From Flagellimonas sp. 389 (GTDB taxonomy: Bacteria > Bacteroidota > Bacteroidia > Flavobacteriales > Flavobacteriaceae): 64,000 nt of DNA. The stretch is taken from the NCBI RefSeq assembly GCF_018449435.1, contig NZ_JAHCMU010000008.1, forward strand, positions 1 through 64,000, read 5' to 3'. Both the position numbers and the translations under genes were made by a program. The notes beneath the pieces are model-generated. The model was not told the origin of the DNA, did not search any database, and saw only the letters and a program-made list of their open reading frames with translations. Positions 9,364-17,354 of the stretch are shown in pieces (positions within the stretch are counted from its first letter, which is position 1; every line of letters starts with the position of its first letter).

Positions 9364-10016
9364 ACCCTATTTATAAAACTGTTGAATCTTTGGACTGGAT
9401 GACCATTGCTCTTTTCTTCAGCTTGGTTGTACTAGCTCTGGGCAAGTATCTTTTTCAAAACAAGTTTTTGAGTTTCATCATATTGCCGTTCAACAACAGA
9501 TATACTGTAGTTTACAATAAAAAAGGACGCCTTTTAAGTTGGTTTCAGGTGTTGTTAACTATTTTCCAGTTGGTTAACTTTTCTCTGTTCCTTTTTTTGG
9601 TTCAAAAAACCTTTTCTATTGTACAGTTAGATGGGCAACCTTCCTCTTTTTTTATAATTATGGGAGTGTTGGTATTGTTCCAATTAGTGAAAATATCCCT
9701 GCAATACGCCAAAGGATTTGTATTCAATACACAAGAAATGATTTCTGAGTTACTATTCACTAAAATCTCTTATCTCAACTACAGTAGCCTGATTATGTTC
9801 TTGACCAATGTGATTCTTATTTACATTATAAAGGATTCAAAAATGATTATTTCCTTTACTTCGGCCCTAATTGCCTCCATAAATATCATTGGGTTGGCAA
9901 AGGTCTTGAAGAACTATCAAAAAGCGATCATTCCCTATTTTTTCTATTTTATTTTGTACCTTTGCGCACTCGAAATTGCACCCTTAGTGATAATTGGAAG
10001 CTATCTAAAAGATTGA
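9360..10016 (+). CDS. DUF4271 integral membrane protein
   Basis: The 218-residue protein has about six hydrophobic segments and matches the DUF4271 pattern of Bacteroidota, including the loop PFNNRYTVVYNKKGR after the first helix. Its start codon overlaps the stop of the GT39 gene (ATGA), so the two are translationally coupled, and hemD begins 6 bases after its stop. A DUF4271-hemD pairing is common in Flavobacteriaceae, which hints at a role near tetrapyrrole synthesis or simply shared transcription. No activity is known. Confidence 0.8.
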   Translation: MNPIYKTVESLDWMTIALFFSLVVLALGKYLFQNKFLSFIILPFNNRYTVVYNKKGRLLSWFQVLLTIFQLVNFSLFLFLVQKTFSIVQLDGQPSSFFIIMGVLVLFQLVKISLQYAKGFVFNTQEMISELLFTKISYLNYSSLIMFLTNVILIYIIKDSKMIISFTSALIASINIIGLAKVLKNYQKAIIPYFFYFILYLCALEIAPLVIIGSYLKD

Positions 10017-10022
10017 AAGCTT

Positions 10023-10766
10023 ATGAAAGTAAAAACAATTTTGGTTTCCCAGCCAGAACCCAAAATAGAAAATTCTCCCTACTCACGCCTAATTGAAAAA
10101 GAAAAAGTAAAGGTAGATTTTAGACCTTTTATACATGTAGAGGGAGTAGAAGCAAAAAGCGTAAGGCAGCAAAAAATTGATTTAAACAATTTCACCGCAA
10201 TTGTCCTTACAAGCAGAAATTCTGTCGATCATTTTTTTAGAATTGCAGAAGAAATGCGTTTTAAGGTACCTGATACCATGAAGTATTTCTGTCAATCAGA
10301 AGCTGTTGCTTATTATTTGCAAAAGTATGTGGTTTACAGAAAGCGTAAAATTTATGTGGGAAAAAGAACATTCAACGAACTTGTTCCGCTTATAAAAAAA
10401 TATAAGGATGAAAAATTCTTATTACCATCGTCAGATATTTTAAAGCCCATTGTTCCACAAGCTTTAGATGAACTTAAAGTGGATTGGAAAAGAGGTATCT
10501 TTTACAAAACGGTAATAAGCGACCTATCTGACTTAAGAGAAGTGACTTATGACGTTTTGGTATTTTTTAGCCCTTCTGGAATCGAGTCGTTATTGAAAAA
10601 TTTTCCGGATTTTGAACAAAATGGTACGCGTATCGCTGTTTTTGGCAACAGTACCGTAAATGCTGCTACAGAGGCAGGTCTTAGAATAGATATTAAGGCA
10701 CCCACTCCAGAAACACCGTCAATGACCATGGCGTTACAAAAATATATAACCAGCGTGAACAAGTAA
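10023..10766 (+). CDS. hemD: Uroporphyrinogen-III synthase
   Basis: HemD closes the linear tetrapyrrole hydroxymethylbilane into uroporphyrinogen III, with inversion of ring D, on the way to heme. The 247-residue length fits. HemD sequences are poorly conserved, but the two-domain layout is visible: AIVLTSRNSVDHFF (residues ~60-73), a second domain with VLVFFSPSGIESLL, and the FGNSTVNAATEAG-T-like segment near the C-terminus that lines the active cleft. It is the third gene of a GT39-DUF4271-hemD transcript that ends at a strong bidirectional terminator. Confidence 0.85.
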   Translation: MKVKTILVSQPEPKIENSPYSRLIEKEKVKVDFRPFIHVEGVEAKSVRQQKIDLNNFTAIVLTSRNSVDHFFRIAEEMRFKVPDTMKYFCQSEAVAYYLQKYVVYRKRKIYVGKRTFNELVPLIKKYKDEKFLLPSSDILKPIVPQALDELKVDWKRGIFYKTVISDLSDLREVTYDVLVFFSPSGIESLLKNFPDFEQNGTRIAVFGNSTVNAATEAGLRIDIKAPTPETPSMTMALQKYITSVNK

Positions 10767-10778
10767 CTGGTTAGAACA

Positions 10779-10823
10779 TTTTAAAATAAAAGGCCCCGTC
10801 TAGCGGGGCCTTTTATTTTAAAA
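10779..10823. terminator. Strong bidirectional terminator between hemD and pckA
   Basis: A 20-bp perfect inverted repeat with GC core GGCCCCG/CGGGGCC, 5-nt loop TCTAG and A/T-rich flanks works in both directions. The right arm contains the pckA stop codon (TAA, plus-strand 10818-10820). Confidence 0.9.
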
Positions 10824-12434
10824 AGCATAGCGTTGCGGACCGCCTCGCCGTATCTCTTCGCTGGCATAAGATTCAAATTTCTTGAAGTTTTCCCTAAAGG
10901 CATTGGTGAGCTTAAATGCCGTCTTATAGTAATCCTCATCATTGTTCCATGTTGCTCTTGGGCTAAGCACTGAAGTTGGCACGCCAGGACACTCTCTAGG
11001 CTGTGCCACTCCAAAAACAGAATGGATATGGTATTTGTCATAGCTATAAAGTCCTAAGTCACCGCTAAGGGCTGCACTTATCATAGCTCTTGTGTATTTT
11101 AGCTTCATTCGGGTACCTATACCATAAGGTCCTCCGGTCCAACCTGTATTGATCAACCAAACATCGACCCCGGACTCTTGCATTTTTTTACTCAACATTT
11201 CTGCGTAGGTAGCAGGATGTAAAGGCATAAAAGGCGCTCCAAAACATGCAGAAAATGATGGTTGCGGCTCAACCACGCCAGCTTCCGTACCAGCAACTTT
11301 TGCAGTATATCCAGAAATAAAGTGATATGCAGCCTGTGCAGGTGTAAGCTTGGAAATTGGAGGTAAAACACCAAAGGCATCCGCGGTTAAAAAGAATATA
11401 TTCTTTACATTCTCGCCTATAGAAGGCTGTTGTATATTATCAATATGATAAATAGGATAACTGACTCTTGTATTTTGGGTAATGGAAGTATCTGAAAAAT
11501 CAACTACACCCTTATCATCCATAATTACATTCTCCAAAATAGCTCCCTGTTTGATTGCTGCATAGATTTCCGGTTCTTTTTCTTGTGACAAATCGATGAC
11601 CTTTGCATAGCAGCCACCTTCAAAATTGAATACCATATTATCTTTCGTCCATCCATGTTCGTCATCGCCAATGAGCTTTCGGTCAGGGTCCGTAGAGAGT
11701 GTGGTTTTTCCAGTACCGGAAAGACCAAAGAAAAGTGCAGTGTCCCCAGAATCCCCAATATTGGCAGAACAGTGCATGGGCAACGTATTTTTATAAACAG
11801 GCAGGATAAAGTTCAAGGCAGAGAATATCCCTTTTTTTATTTCGCCCGTATAGCCTGTGCCTCCGACCAATGCTATTTTTTTTGAAAAATTCAAGATGGC
11901 AAAATTATGTTGTCGTGTTCCATCAATCTCGGCATTGGCAACAAAACCAGGAGCATTTATTACGGTCCATTCAGGTTCAAAATCCTTTAGTTCCTCTTCG
12001 TTCGGTCTAAGAAACATGTTATACGCAAACATATTGGACCATGGATACTCATTGATCACCCTAATATTCATCTTATAACCCTCATCGGCACAAGCATAGC
12101 AATCGCGCGCAAAAAGTTCTTTTTCGTTCAAGTAGGCAATCATCTTATCGTAGAGCATATCAAACTTCTCACTCTCAAAGGGAATATTGATATCTCCCCA
12201 CCAAACCTTTTCTTCTGTAATGGAATCCCTTACGATAAAACGATCCATTGGTGACCTTCCCGTAAACTCTCCCGTATTAACTGCCAAGGCTCCCGAAGAA
12301 GCTTCTTTGCCCATATCCTTTTCAATGGTCAATTTTTGTAATTCCTGAGGGGATAATTGGTAATGTACGTTCGTATGTTGTATTCCATACTGGGTTAACG
12401 AAATCGATTTCGTTGTTGGAATGTGGGCCTCCAT
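10818..12434 (-). CDS. pckA: Phosphoenolpyruvate carboxykinase (ATP)
   Basis: The enzyme interconverts oxaloacetate + ATP and PEP + CO2 + ADP, the first committed step of gluconeogenesis. The 538-residue length is normal for the ATP-dependent form. The P-loop GLSGTGKTT is at 237-245, the kinase-2/metal motif LIGDDEHGW at ~254-262, and the substrate loop GRSPMDRF at 59-66. The start at 12434 is backed by a TAGTTTTG box at 12460-12467. It is monocistronic, converging on hemD at a shared terminator. Confidence 0.96.
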   Translation of the reverse strand: MEAHIPTTKSISLTQYGIQHTNVHYQLSPQELQKLTIEKDMGKEASSGALAVNTGEFTGRSPMDRFIVRDSITEEKVWWGDINIPFESEKFDMLYDKMIAYLNEKELFARDCYACADEGYKMNIRVINEYPWSNMFAYNMFLRPNEEELKDFEPEWTVINAPGFVANAEIDGTRQHNFAILNFSKKIALVGGTGYTGEIKKGIFSALNFILPVYKNTLPMHCSANIGDSGDTALFFGLSGTGKTTLSTDPDRKLIGDDEHGWTKDNMVFNFEGGCYAKVIDLSQEKEPEIYAAIKQGAILENVIMDDKGVVDFSDTSITQNTRVSYPIYHIDNIQQPSIGENVKNIFFLTADAFGVLPPISKLTPAQAAYHFISGYTAKVAGTEAGVVEPQPSFSACFGAPFMPLHPATYAEMLSKKMQESGVDVWLINTGWTGGPYGIGTRMKLKYTRAMISAALSGDLGLYSYDKYHIHSVFGVAQPRECPGVPTSVLSPRATWNNDEDYYKTAFKLTNAFRENFKKFESYASEEIRRGGPQRYAF

Positions 12435-12459
12435 GCTTTTGTAGTTTTTTTAGTTGGTA

Positions 12460-12467
12460 CAAAACTA
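12460..12467 (-). promoter_or_regulatory. -7 promoter box of pckA (TAGTTTTG)
   Basis: A perfect TAnnTTTG match on the minus strand, 25 bases before the pckA start. Confidence 0.55.
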
Positions 12468-12501
12468 GAAAATTATACTATTTTACCACTTTTTTGATGG
12501 T

Positions 12502-12894
12502 TTATTTATGCTGTTTTTTAGTCAAAATGTAATATCCTAAAAGAAACCACCCTATAATTAAAAAAGTACCGCCTATGGGGGTTACAAATGCTATTTGTTT
12601 AAAATTGAAAGCAACTAAACTATTGATAGCGAGAAGATAGATGGAGAAAGAGAATAGAAGAACACCCAGAAGAACGAAGATAAACACGATTCGTTTTTGT
12701 TTTTGAAGCAAACCATCCCATGACCCGAGAAAAAGTAAAAACAATGCATGGTACATCTGATAGCGTACGCCCACTTCAAAAGTATCAATTGAGTTTGAAT
12801 CAACCACTTTTTCAAGCCCGTGGGCACCAAAAGCACCTAACACTATCGCCAAAAATCCAAAAATAATTCCCATCAGTATAATTGTTTTGTTCAT
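12502..12894 (-). CDS. DUF423 (YgdD-like) membrane protein
   Basis: The 130-residue protein has four hydrophobic helices. The N-terminal GAFGAHGLE motif and the YQMYHALFLL element in helix 2 identify DUF423, as does FVTPIGGTFLIIGW in helix 4. Members are conserved inner-membrane proteins of unknown function. It stands alone, divergent from the saccharopine dehydrogenase-family gene and upstream of pckA on the same strand by 67 bases. Confidence 0.85.
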   Translation of the reverse strand: MNKTIILMGIIFGFLAIVLGAFGAHGLEKVVDSNSIDTFEVGVRYQMYHALFLLFLGSWDGLLQKQKRIVFIFVLLGVLLFSFSIYLLAINSLVAFNFKQIAFVTPIGGTFLIIGWFLLGYYILTKKQHK

Positions 12895-12973
12895 AACTTT
12901 AAGAGCTTAAATATTTAAAAATATAACAATTTGATACTTTAGTATTCGTTTTAATCAAAAGTAAACAAAACCC

Positions 12974-14347
12974 ATGGTTCGCACTATTTTGGTACTTGGA
13001 GCAGGAAAGTCCACTGCATACCTGTTAGATTATATTCTCGAAAAATCCAATAAAGAGAAACTGTATTTAACCATAGGAGACCTTAACCCTCAACACATTC
13101 CAGAACATATTGCCTCGCATCCAAATTGTAACGTGATAGAACTGGATATCTTTAATGATGAGCAAAGGAAAAATGTCATTGCTTCGACATCACTTGTAAT
13201 CTCTATGTTACCTCCACGGCTGCACATTAAAATAGCTGAAGATTGCATCACCTTCAAGAAACATCTGGTTACTGCATCCTACGTGAGCAAGGAAATAGCC
13301 GCATTGGACAGCGATGCCAAAAAAAATGGGCTTGTTTTTATCAATGAAGCTGGTCTTGATCCTGGTATTGACCATATGAGTGCCATGGAAATCATTGATA
13401 GAATTACCAACAAAGGTGGAAAAATGTTACTTTTTGAATCGTTTACGGGAGGATTGGTAGCCCCTGAAAACGATTCCAATCTTTGGAATTACAAATTCAC
13501 ATGGAATCCGAGAAATGTAGTTGTTGCAGGTCAAGGTGGTGCAGCAAAATTTATCCAAGAAGGAACATATAAGTACATCCCTTATCAAAAACTATTTCGC
13601 CGTACCGAGTTAGTGAACATTGACGGATACGGCGCTTTTGAAGTATACCCCAATCGAGATTCCTTAAAATACAGAAACGCTTATGGTTTGCAGGATGCCT
13701 TAACATTGTACCGCGGAACTATGCGCAGGGTTGGATTTTCCAAGGCATGGCAAATGTTCGTTCTTCTTGGGTTGACGGACGATAGTTATACCGTAGAAAA
13801 TTCTGAAGGCATGTCGTATCGGGAATTTATCAACCTATTTTTACCCTACTCCCCAACAGATTCTGTGGAATTAAAGCTTCGGCATTACCTTAAAATTGAC
13901 CAAGATGATATTAGATGGGGAAAGTTACTAGAGCTAAATCTTTTTGACGACACAAAAAAAATACCGATAAAGAATGCCACTCCCGCCCAAATGCTTCAGT
14001 ATATCCTTGAAGATAACTGGACATTACAAAAAGACGAAAAGGATATGATCGTGATGTACCATAAGTTTGGTTACGAAATTAACGGTAAAAAAAAACAAAT
14101 AGATGCCAACATGGTCGTACTTGGTGAAAACCAAAGCCATACTGCTATGGCAAAAACTGTTGGCTTGCCCGTAGCAATAGCAGCACTCCATATTCTTAAC
14201 GGTAACATCATGACTCCAGGCGTTCAAATTCCCATTAAAAAGGAGGTGTATGGCCCTATACTTTCAGAACTCAAATCGTATGGAATTAAGTTTAGGGAAT
14301 ACGAAGTACCCTATTTAGGCTATAATCCAGATTCCATTGGTAATTAG
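12974..14347 (+). CDS. Saccharopine dehydrogenase family protein
   Basis: The 457-residue protein has an N-terminal Rossmann loop (LGAGKSTAYLLDY, residues 8-20) and the saccharopine-reductase elements SMLPPRLH, TASYVS and NEAGLDPGIDHM at expected spacing, with a large C-terminal substrate domain. Family members make or break the saccharopine link between lysine and glutamate/2-oxoglutarate using NAD(P). In Bacteroidota this bacterial form is usually placed in lysine catabolism. The Lrp/AsnC-type regulator that follows by 47 bases supports an amino-acid metabolic role. Confidence 0.82.
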   Translation: MVRTILVLGAGKSTAYLLDYILEKSNKEKLYLTIGDLNPQHIPEHIASHPNCNVIELDIFNDEQRKNVIASTSLVISMLPPRLHIKIAEDCITFKKHLVTASYVSKEIAALDSDAKKNGLVFINEAGLDPGIDHMSAMEIIDRITNKGGKMLLFESFTGGLVAPENDSNLWNYKFTWNPRNVVVAGQGGAAKFIQEGTYKYIPYQKLFRRTELVNIDGYGAFEVYPNRDSLKYRNAYGLQDALTLYRGTMRRVGFSKAWQMFVLLGLTDDSYTVENSEGMSYREFINLFLPYSPTDSVELKLRHYLKIDQDDIRWGKLLELNLFDDTKKIPIKNATPAQMLQYILEDNWTLQKDEKDMIVMYHKFGYEINGKKKQIDANMVVLGENQSHTAMAKTVGLPVAIAALHILNGNIMTPGVQIPIKKEVYGPILSELKSYGIKFREYEVPYLGYNPDSIGN

Positions 14348-14394
14348 TTTTTAACCTTTTTTGGTATCTTTAGCTTCAATCTTTAATCAATCTT

Positions 14395-14865
14395 GTGAAA
14401 ACTCCTAACAGTTCAGTAAAAATTGATGGAATCGACAAAAAAATTTTACGGTTTTTAATGGAAGATGCGCGAAGGCCAATTTTGGAAATTGCCCGAAACA
14501 TAGGAATCTCTGGGGCGGCCATTCACCAACGATTGCGTAAGCTGGAGAGTTCTGGTCTCTTATCAGGCTCTAAATTCATTATAAATCCTAAAGTACTGGG
14601 ATATACCACGATGGCCTATATCGGTATTTTTCTTGATAAGGCCATGGCCAATCCGCAAGCCGTAAAACAACTTGAAAAAATCCCCGAGGTATTGGAATGC
14701 CACTATACTACTGGAAACTGGTCCATCCTAATCAAGGTATTGTGCAAGGACAATGAACATTTAATGGTATTGTTGAATAAAAAAATCCAGCAAATAGAAG
14801 GTGTTTCCAGAACTGAAACCTTTATTTCCTTAAACCAACAGATTGACCGGCAAATTTCAATCTAA
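14395..14865 (+). CDS. Lrp/AsnC-family transcriptional regulator
   Basis: The 156-residue protein has an N-terminal winged helix-turn-helix (DGIDKKILRFLMEDARRP...ISGAAIHQRLRKLE, about 11-50) and a C-terminal RAM ligand-binding domain (AYIGIFL, VLECHYTTGNWSILIKV). These regulators form octamers and sense amino acids. Translation starts at a GTG (14395); an imperfect -7 box TATCTTTA lies at 14365-14372. It sits between saccharopine dehydrogenase and, on the other strand, alanine dehydrogenase, which are plausible targets, though this is inference. Confidence 0.88.
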   Translation: MKTPNSSVKIDGIDKKILRFLMEDARRPILEIARNIGISGAAIHQRLRKLESSGLLSGSKFIINPKVLGYTTMAYIGIFLDKAMANPQAVKQLEKIPEVLECHYTTGNWSILIKVLCKDNEHLMVLLNKKIQQIEGVSRTETFISLNQQIDRQISI

Positions 14866-14869
14866 AAAA

Positions 14870-14895
14870 ACCTGTTTGAATTTCTCCAAACAGGT
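14870..14895 (+). terminator. Terminator after the Lrp/AsnC gene
   Basis: A 9-bp perfect stem (ACCTGTTTG/CAAACAGGT) with an 8-nt loop lies 5 bases past the stop codon and is preceded by seven A residues, so it can also serve the convergent peptidase gene. Confidence 0.75.
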
Positions 14896-14919
14896 CTTCT
14901 ATTCTTTGTAACAAAAGGC

Positions 14920-15615
14920 TTAATCCCTTCCACCGAAAACTTGGAACGCCCAATAAACCAAAGACGCTAAAGCTCCTAAAGCGGCAACCAGATATGTTCG
15001 GGCAGCCCATTTAAGGGCATCTTCGGCACCAGCATATTCTTCTTGACTTACCATGTTTTTTTGTTTCAACCACGCTAAAGCTCTATTGCTGGCATCGTAT
15101 TCCACAGGTAAGGTGACAAAACTAAATAATGTGGCAAACCCCATCATTACTAGTCCGGCAATTGCTATGTAATATCCTAGACCAACTCCAGCAGCGGCTC
15201 CCAACATCAATCCACCAAATACAACCCAGGTGGACATTCCTGAAGTAACACTAACGACGGGAACAAGTTTAGAGCGCATGGTCAACCACTCATAAGCTTG
15301 TGCATGTTGTACAGCGTGACCCACTTCGTGCGCAGCAACTGCTGCCGCAGATGCATTACGTTGATTGTAAACACCTTCGCTAAGATTTACGGTTTTGTTT
15401 TTTGGATTGTAATGGTCGGTAAGCATCCCCGCGGTGGATATTACCTTAACATCACTGATTCCGTGATCATCCAACATTTTTTGGGCGATTTCAGCACCGC
15501 TCATGCCATTTCGCAAATGAACTTTAGAATATTTTTTGAACTTGCTCTTCAATCGGCTGCTGACCAACCAACTTATTAGTGCAATTCCACCGATCAATAT
15601 ATAATATGTCATCAT
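14920..15615 (-). CDS. Membrane zinc metallopeptidase (YugP/Zn_peptidase_2 family)
   Basis: The 231-residue protein starts with a membrane helix, then a soluble segment with the metallopeptidase motif HEVGH at residues 96-100, then two to three more hydrophobic segments. The third zinc ligand is probably in the LPVEYDASNRAL element. The family (formerly DUF2265, B. subtilis YugP) is conserved but substrates are not established. Two adjacent ATG codons (15615 and 15612) are possible starts. The gene is probably single, downstream of ald by 91 bases. Confidence 0.85.
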   Translation of the reverse strand: MMTYYILIGGIALISWLVSSRLKSKFKKYSKVHLRNGMSGAEIAQKMLDDHGISDVKVISTAGMLTDHYNPKNKTVNLSEGVYNQRNASAAAVAAHEVGHAVQHAQAYEWLTMRSKLVPVVSVTSGMSTWVVFGGLMLGAAAGVGLGYYIAIAGLVMMGFATLFSFVTLPVEYDASNRALAWLKQKNMVSQEEYAGAEDALKWAARTYLVAALGALASLVYWAFQVFGGRD

Positions 15616-15706
15616 AGCTTTTCTGTTTTAATTCTTATAAATATACCACTAAAAAGCAAAAACCCCGCCATTTTAGGACAGGGTCCATTTACTGACAAAA
15701 TGTGTA

Positions 15707-16807
15707 TTAAGCCATAGCGGGCTCCCAGTTAAAAGCTTCCGTTATTTCTTCATAAACCACTTCACCTTCAATAATATTAAGACCTTTTGAAAGGTTCTTA
15801 TCGAGATTACAAGCACTGCGCCATCCCATATTTGCCAACTTTAATACATAGGGCAGTGTTACGTTCGTCAAGGCAACTGTAGAAGTGTAAGGGACTGCCC
15901 CAGGCATATTCGCTACGCAATAGTGCACAACGTCATCAATAATGTATATGGGGTCTTCATGTGTAGTTGCTTTAGTGGTTTCCACGCATCCGCCTTGATC
16001 TACGGCAACATCTACGATTACAGTTCCGGGACGCATCTCCTTTAGCATATCCCGCGTAATCAAATTTGGAGCTTTGGCTCCTTTTAGAAGGACTCCCCCA
16101 ATAATTAAATCATGGGTCTTTATAAGTTTTCTGATATTGAATTCACTTGAAAATTCGGTCACAACATGGCTTGGCATAACATCGTTAACATAGCGAAGTC
16201 GTTTCATGTTCACATCTAAAATAGTAACATGGGCGCCTAAACCTGCTGCCATTTTTGCAGCTTGAATGCCTACGGTACCCGCTCCCAACACCAAAACTTT
16301 GCCCGGTGCGACTCCTGGAACACCTCCCAAAAGCACCCCTCTTCCTTTAACGGGTTTCTCCAAGTACTTTGCCCCTTGCTGAATTGCCATTCTACCAGCA
16401 ACTTCTGACATAGGGGTCAACAATGGCAATGTCCCTTCATCATCCTCCACAGTTTCATACGCAATACAAATAGACTTACTGGCTATCATGGCTTTGGTCA
16501 ATGCTTCACTAGAGGCAAAATGAAAATAGGTAAATACTATCTGTCCTTCTTTGATGAGTTGGTATTCTTCAGCGATTGGCTCCTTAACCTTTACGATCAT
16601 ATCGCTCGACGCATAAACCTCAGCGATTGTTCCTAAAATAGTAGCTCCGGCCTGTTGATAGTCTTTATCAAAAAATCCGCTTCCTTCCCCTGCTCTTGCT
16701 TGCACGTAAACGGTATGGTTGTTTTTTACCAATTCAAAAACCCCTGCTGGAGTCATCCCAACACGGCTTTCGTTGTTTTTGATTTCTTTAGGTACACCTA
16801 CAATCAT
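15707..16807 (-). CDS. ald: Alanine dehydrogenase
   Basis: The enzyme reversibly deaminates L-alanine to pyruvate and ammonia with NAD. The 366 residues match classical Ald. Catalytic/substrate residues appear at their standard places: Arg15 (ESRVGM), Lys75 (VKVKEP) and His96 (FHFASS). The NAD-binding loop GAGTVGIQAA and the DVAVDQGGC segment are intact. The start at 16807 is supported by a near-consensus -7 box (CACCTTTG, 16833-16840). Further upstream lie three copies of a TAGGGGT-type motif, possible activator sites, perhaps for the nearby Lrp-type regulator. Confidence 0.95.
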   Translation of the reverse strand: MIVGVPKEIKNNESRVGMTPAGVFELVKNNHTVYVQARAGEGSGFFDKDYQQAGATILGTIAEVYASSDMIVKVKEPIAEEYQLIKEGQIVFTYFHFASSEALTKAMIASKSICIAYETVEDDEGTLPLLTPMSEVAGRMAIQQGAKYLEKPVKGRGVLLGGVPGVAPGKVLVLGAGTVGIQAAKMAAGLGAHVTILDVNMKRLRYVNDVMPSHVVTEFSSEFNIRKLIKTHDLIIGGVLLKGAKAPNLITRDMLKEMRPGTVIVDVAVDQGGCVETTKATTHEDPIYIIDDVVHYCVANMPGAVPYTSTVALTNVTLPYVLKLANMGWRSACNLDKNLSKGLNIIEGEVVYEEITEAFNWEPAMA

Positions 16808-16881
16808 TTTGTTATTATTTTGATTAACAAGTCAAAGGTGCTGTAAAAATTTTAAAAATAAAAGCTAGATTAGATAAAAAA

Positions 16882-16940
16882 TAGGGGTAAATCGATAAAA
16901 AGTTATTTTTTTATATCAATACCCCTTAAAAAATAGGGGT
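16882..16940 (-). promoter_or_regulatory. Candidate operator cluster upstream of ald (three TAGGGGT motifs)
   Basis: TAGGGGT occurs at 16882-16888 and 16934-16940, and in inverted form (TACCCCTT) at 16920-16927, within an otherwise AT-rich stretch. The cluster is about 55-115 bases upstream of the predicted ald transcription start. The bound factor is unknown; an Lrp-type activator is only a guess. Confidence 0.35.
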
Positions 16941-16996
16941 GTACTTTTATTAAAATAATATTTTAAAAATTTATCCTGTGTTTTTTAGTAGTAGTG

Positions 16997-17251
16997 TTAT
17001 TTATGAATTATTTTCAAAATAAGCATTGTTACGGCCAAGATACCCGTAATCACATTCGCCAAAATAATGGCCAAGCTTTCCAAATGGATTCCATAAATTA
17101 TCCAAAGGATAAGCCCTGCAAGCAGAACAATGTACATGGTAAGTGATACATCTGCCGTAGATTTATGCTTTAATGCCTTGTACACTTGTGGCACAAATGC
17201 AGAGGTGGTCAATGTGGCTGCGATGAGTCCAATAATTTCGATGGTTTCCAT
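16997..17251 (-). CDS. SemiSWEET-type sugar transporter
   Basis: The 84-residue protein has three transmembrane helices and the PQ-loop motif FVPQVYK (Pro21-Gln22) in helix 1, the hallmark of bacterial SemiSWEETs. Two copies form a dimer that passes sugars or related small solutes by facilitated diffusion. Asn65 in helix 3 (LANVITG) matches the conserved substrate-site position. The gene is isolated between ald and leuS on the same strand, so the substrate cannot be inferred. Confidence 0.88.
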   Translation of the reverse strand: METIEIIGLIAATLTTSAFVPQVYKALKHKSTADVSLTMYIVLLAGLILWIIYGIHLESLAIILANVITGILAVTMLILKIIHK

Positions 17252-17354
17252 GAAGCTAACTATTTGTATTTGTTATACTTCGCCGAGCTCAGTATGACAA
17301 ACTTTTATATACTGTACGCTTAGACGAGTTCAGCGTAACGCCATGCTGCTCACT

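Noticed and set aside
15660..15690. Hairpin between ald and the zinc peptidase as a terminator
   Set aside because: The arms (ACCC...GGGT) are imperfect and interrupted; not convincing without folding calculations.
17255..17345. Intergenic stretch before leuS as a mobile repeat
   Set aside because: It has fragments resembling flavobacterial repeats (GAGCTCAGTATGACA, GAGTTCAGCGTAACG) but is too degenerate to define an element.
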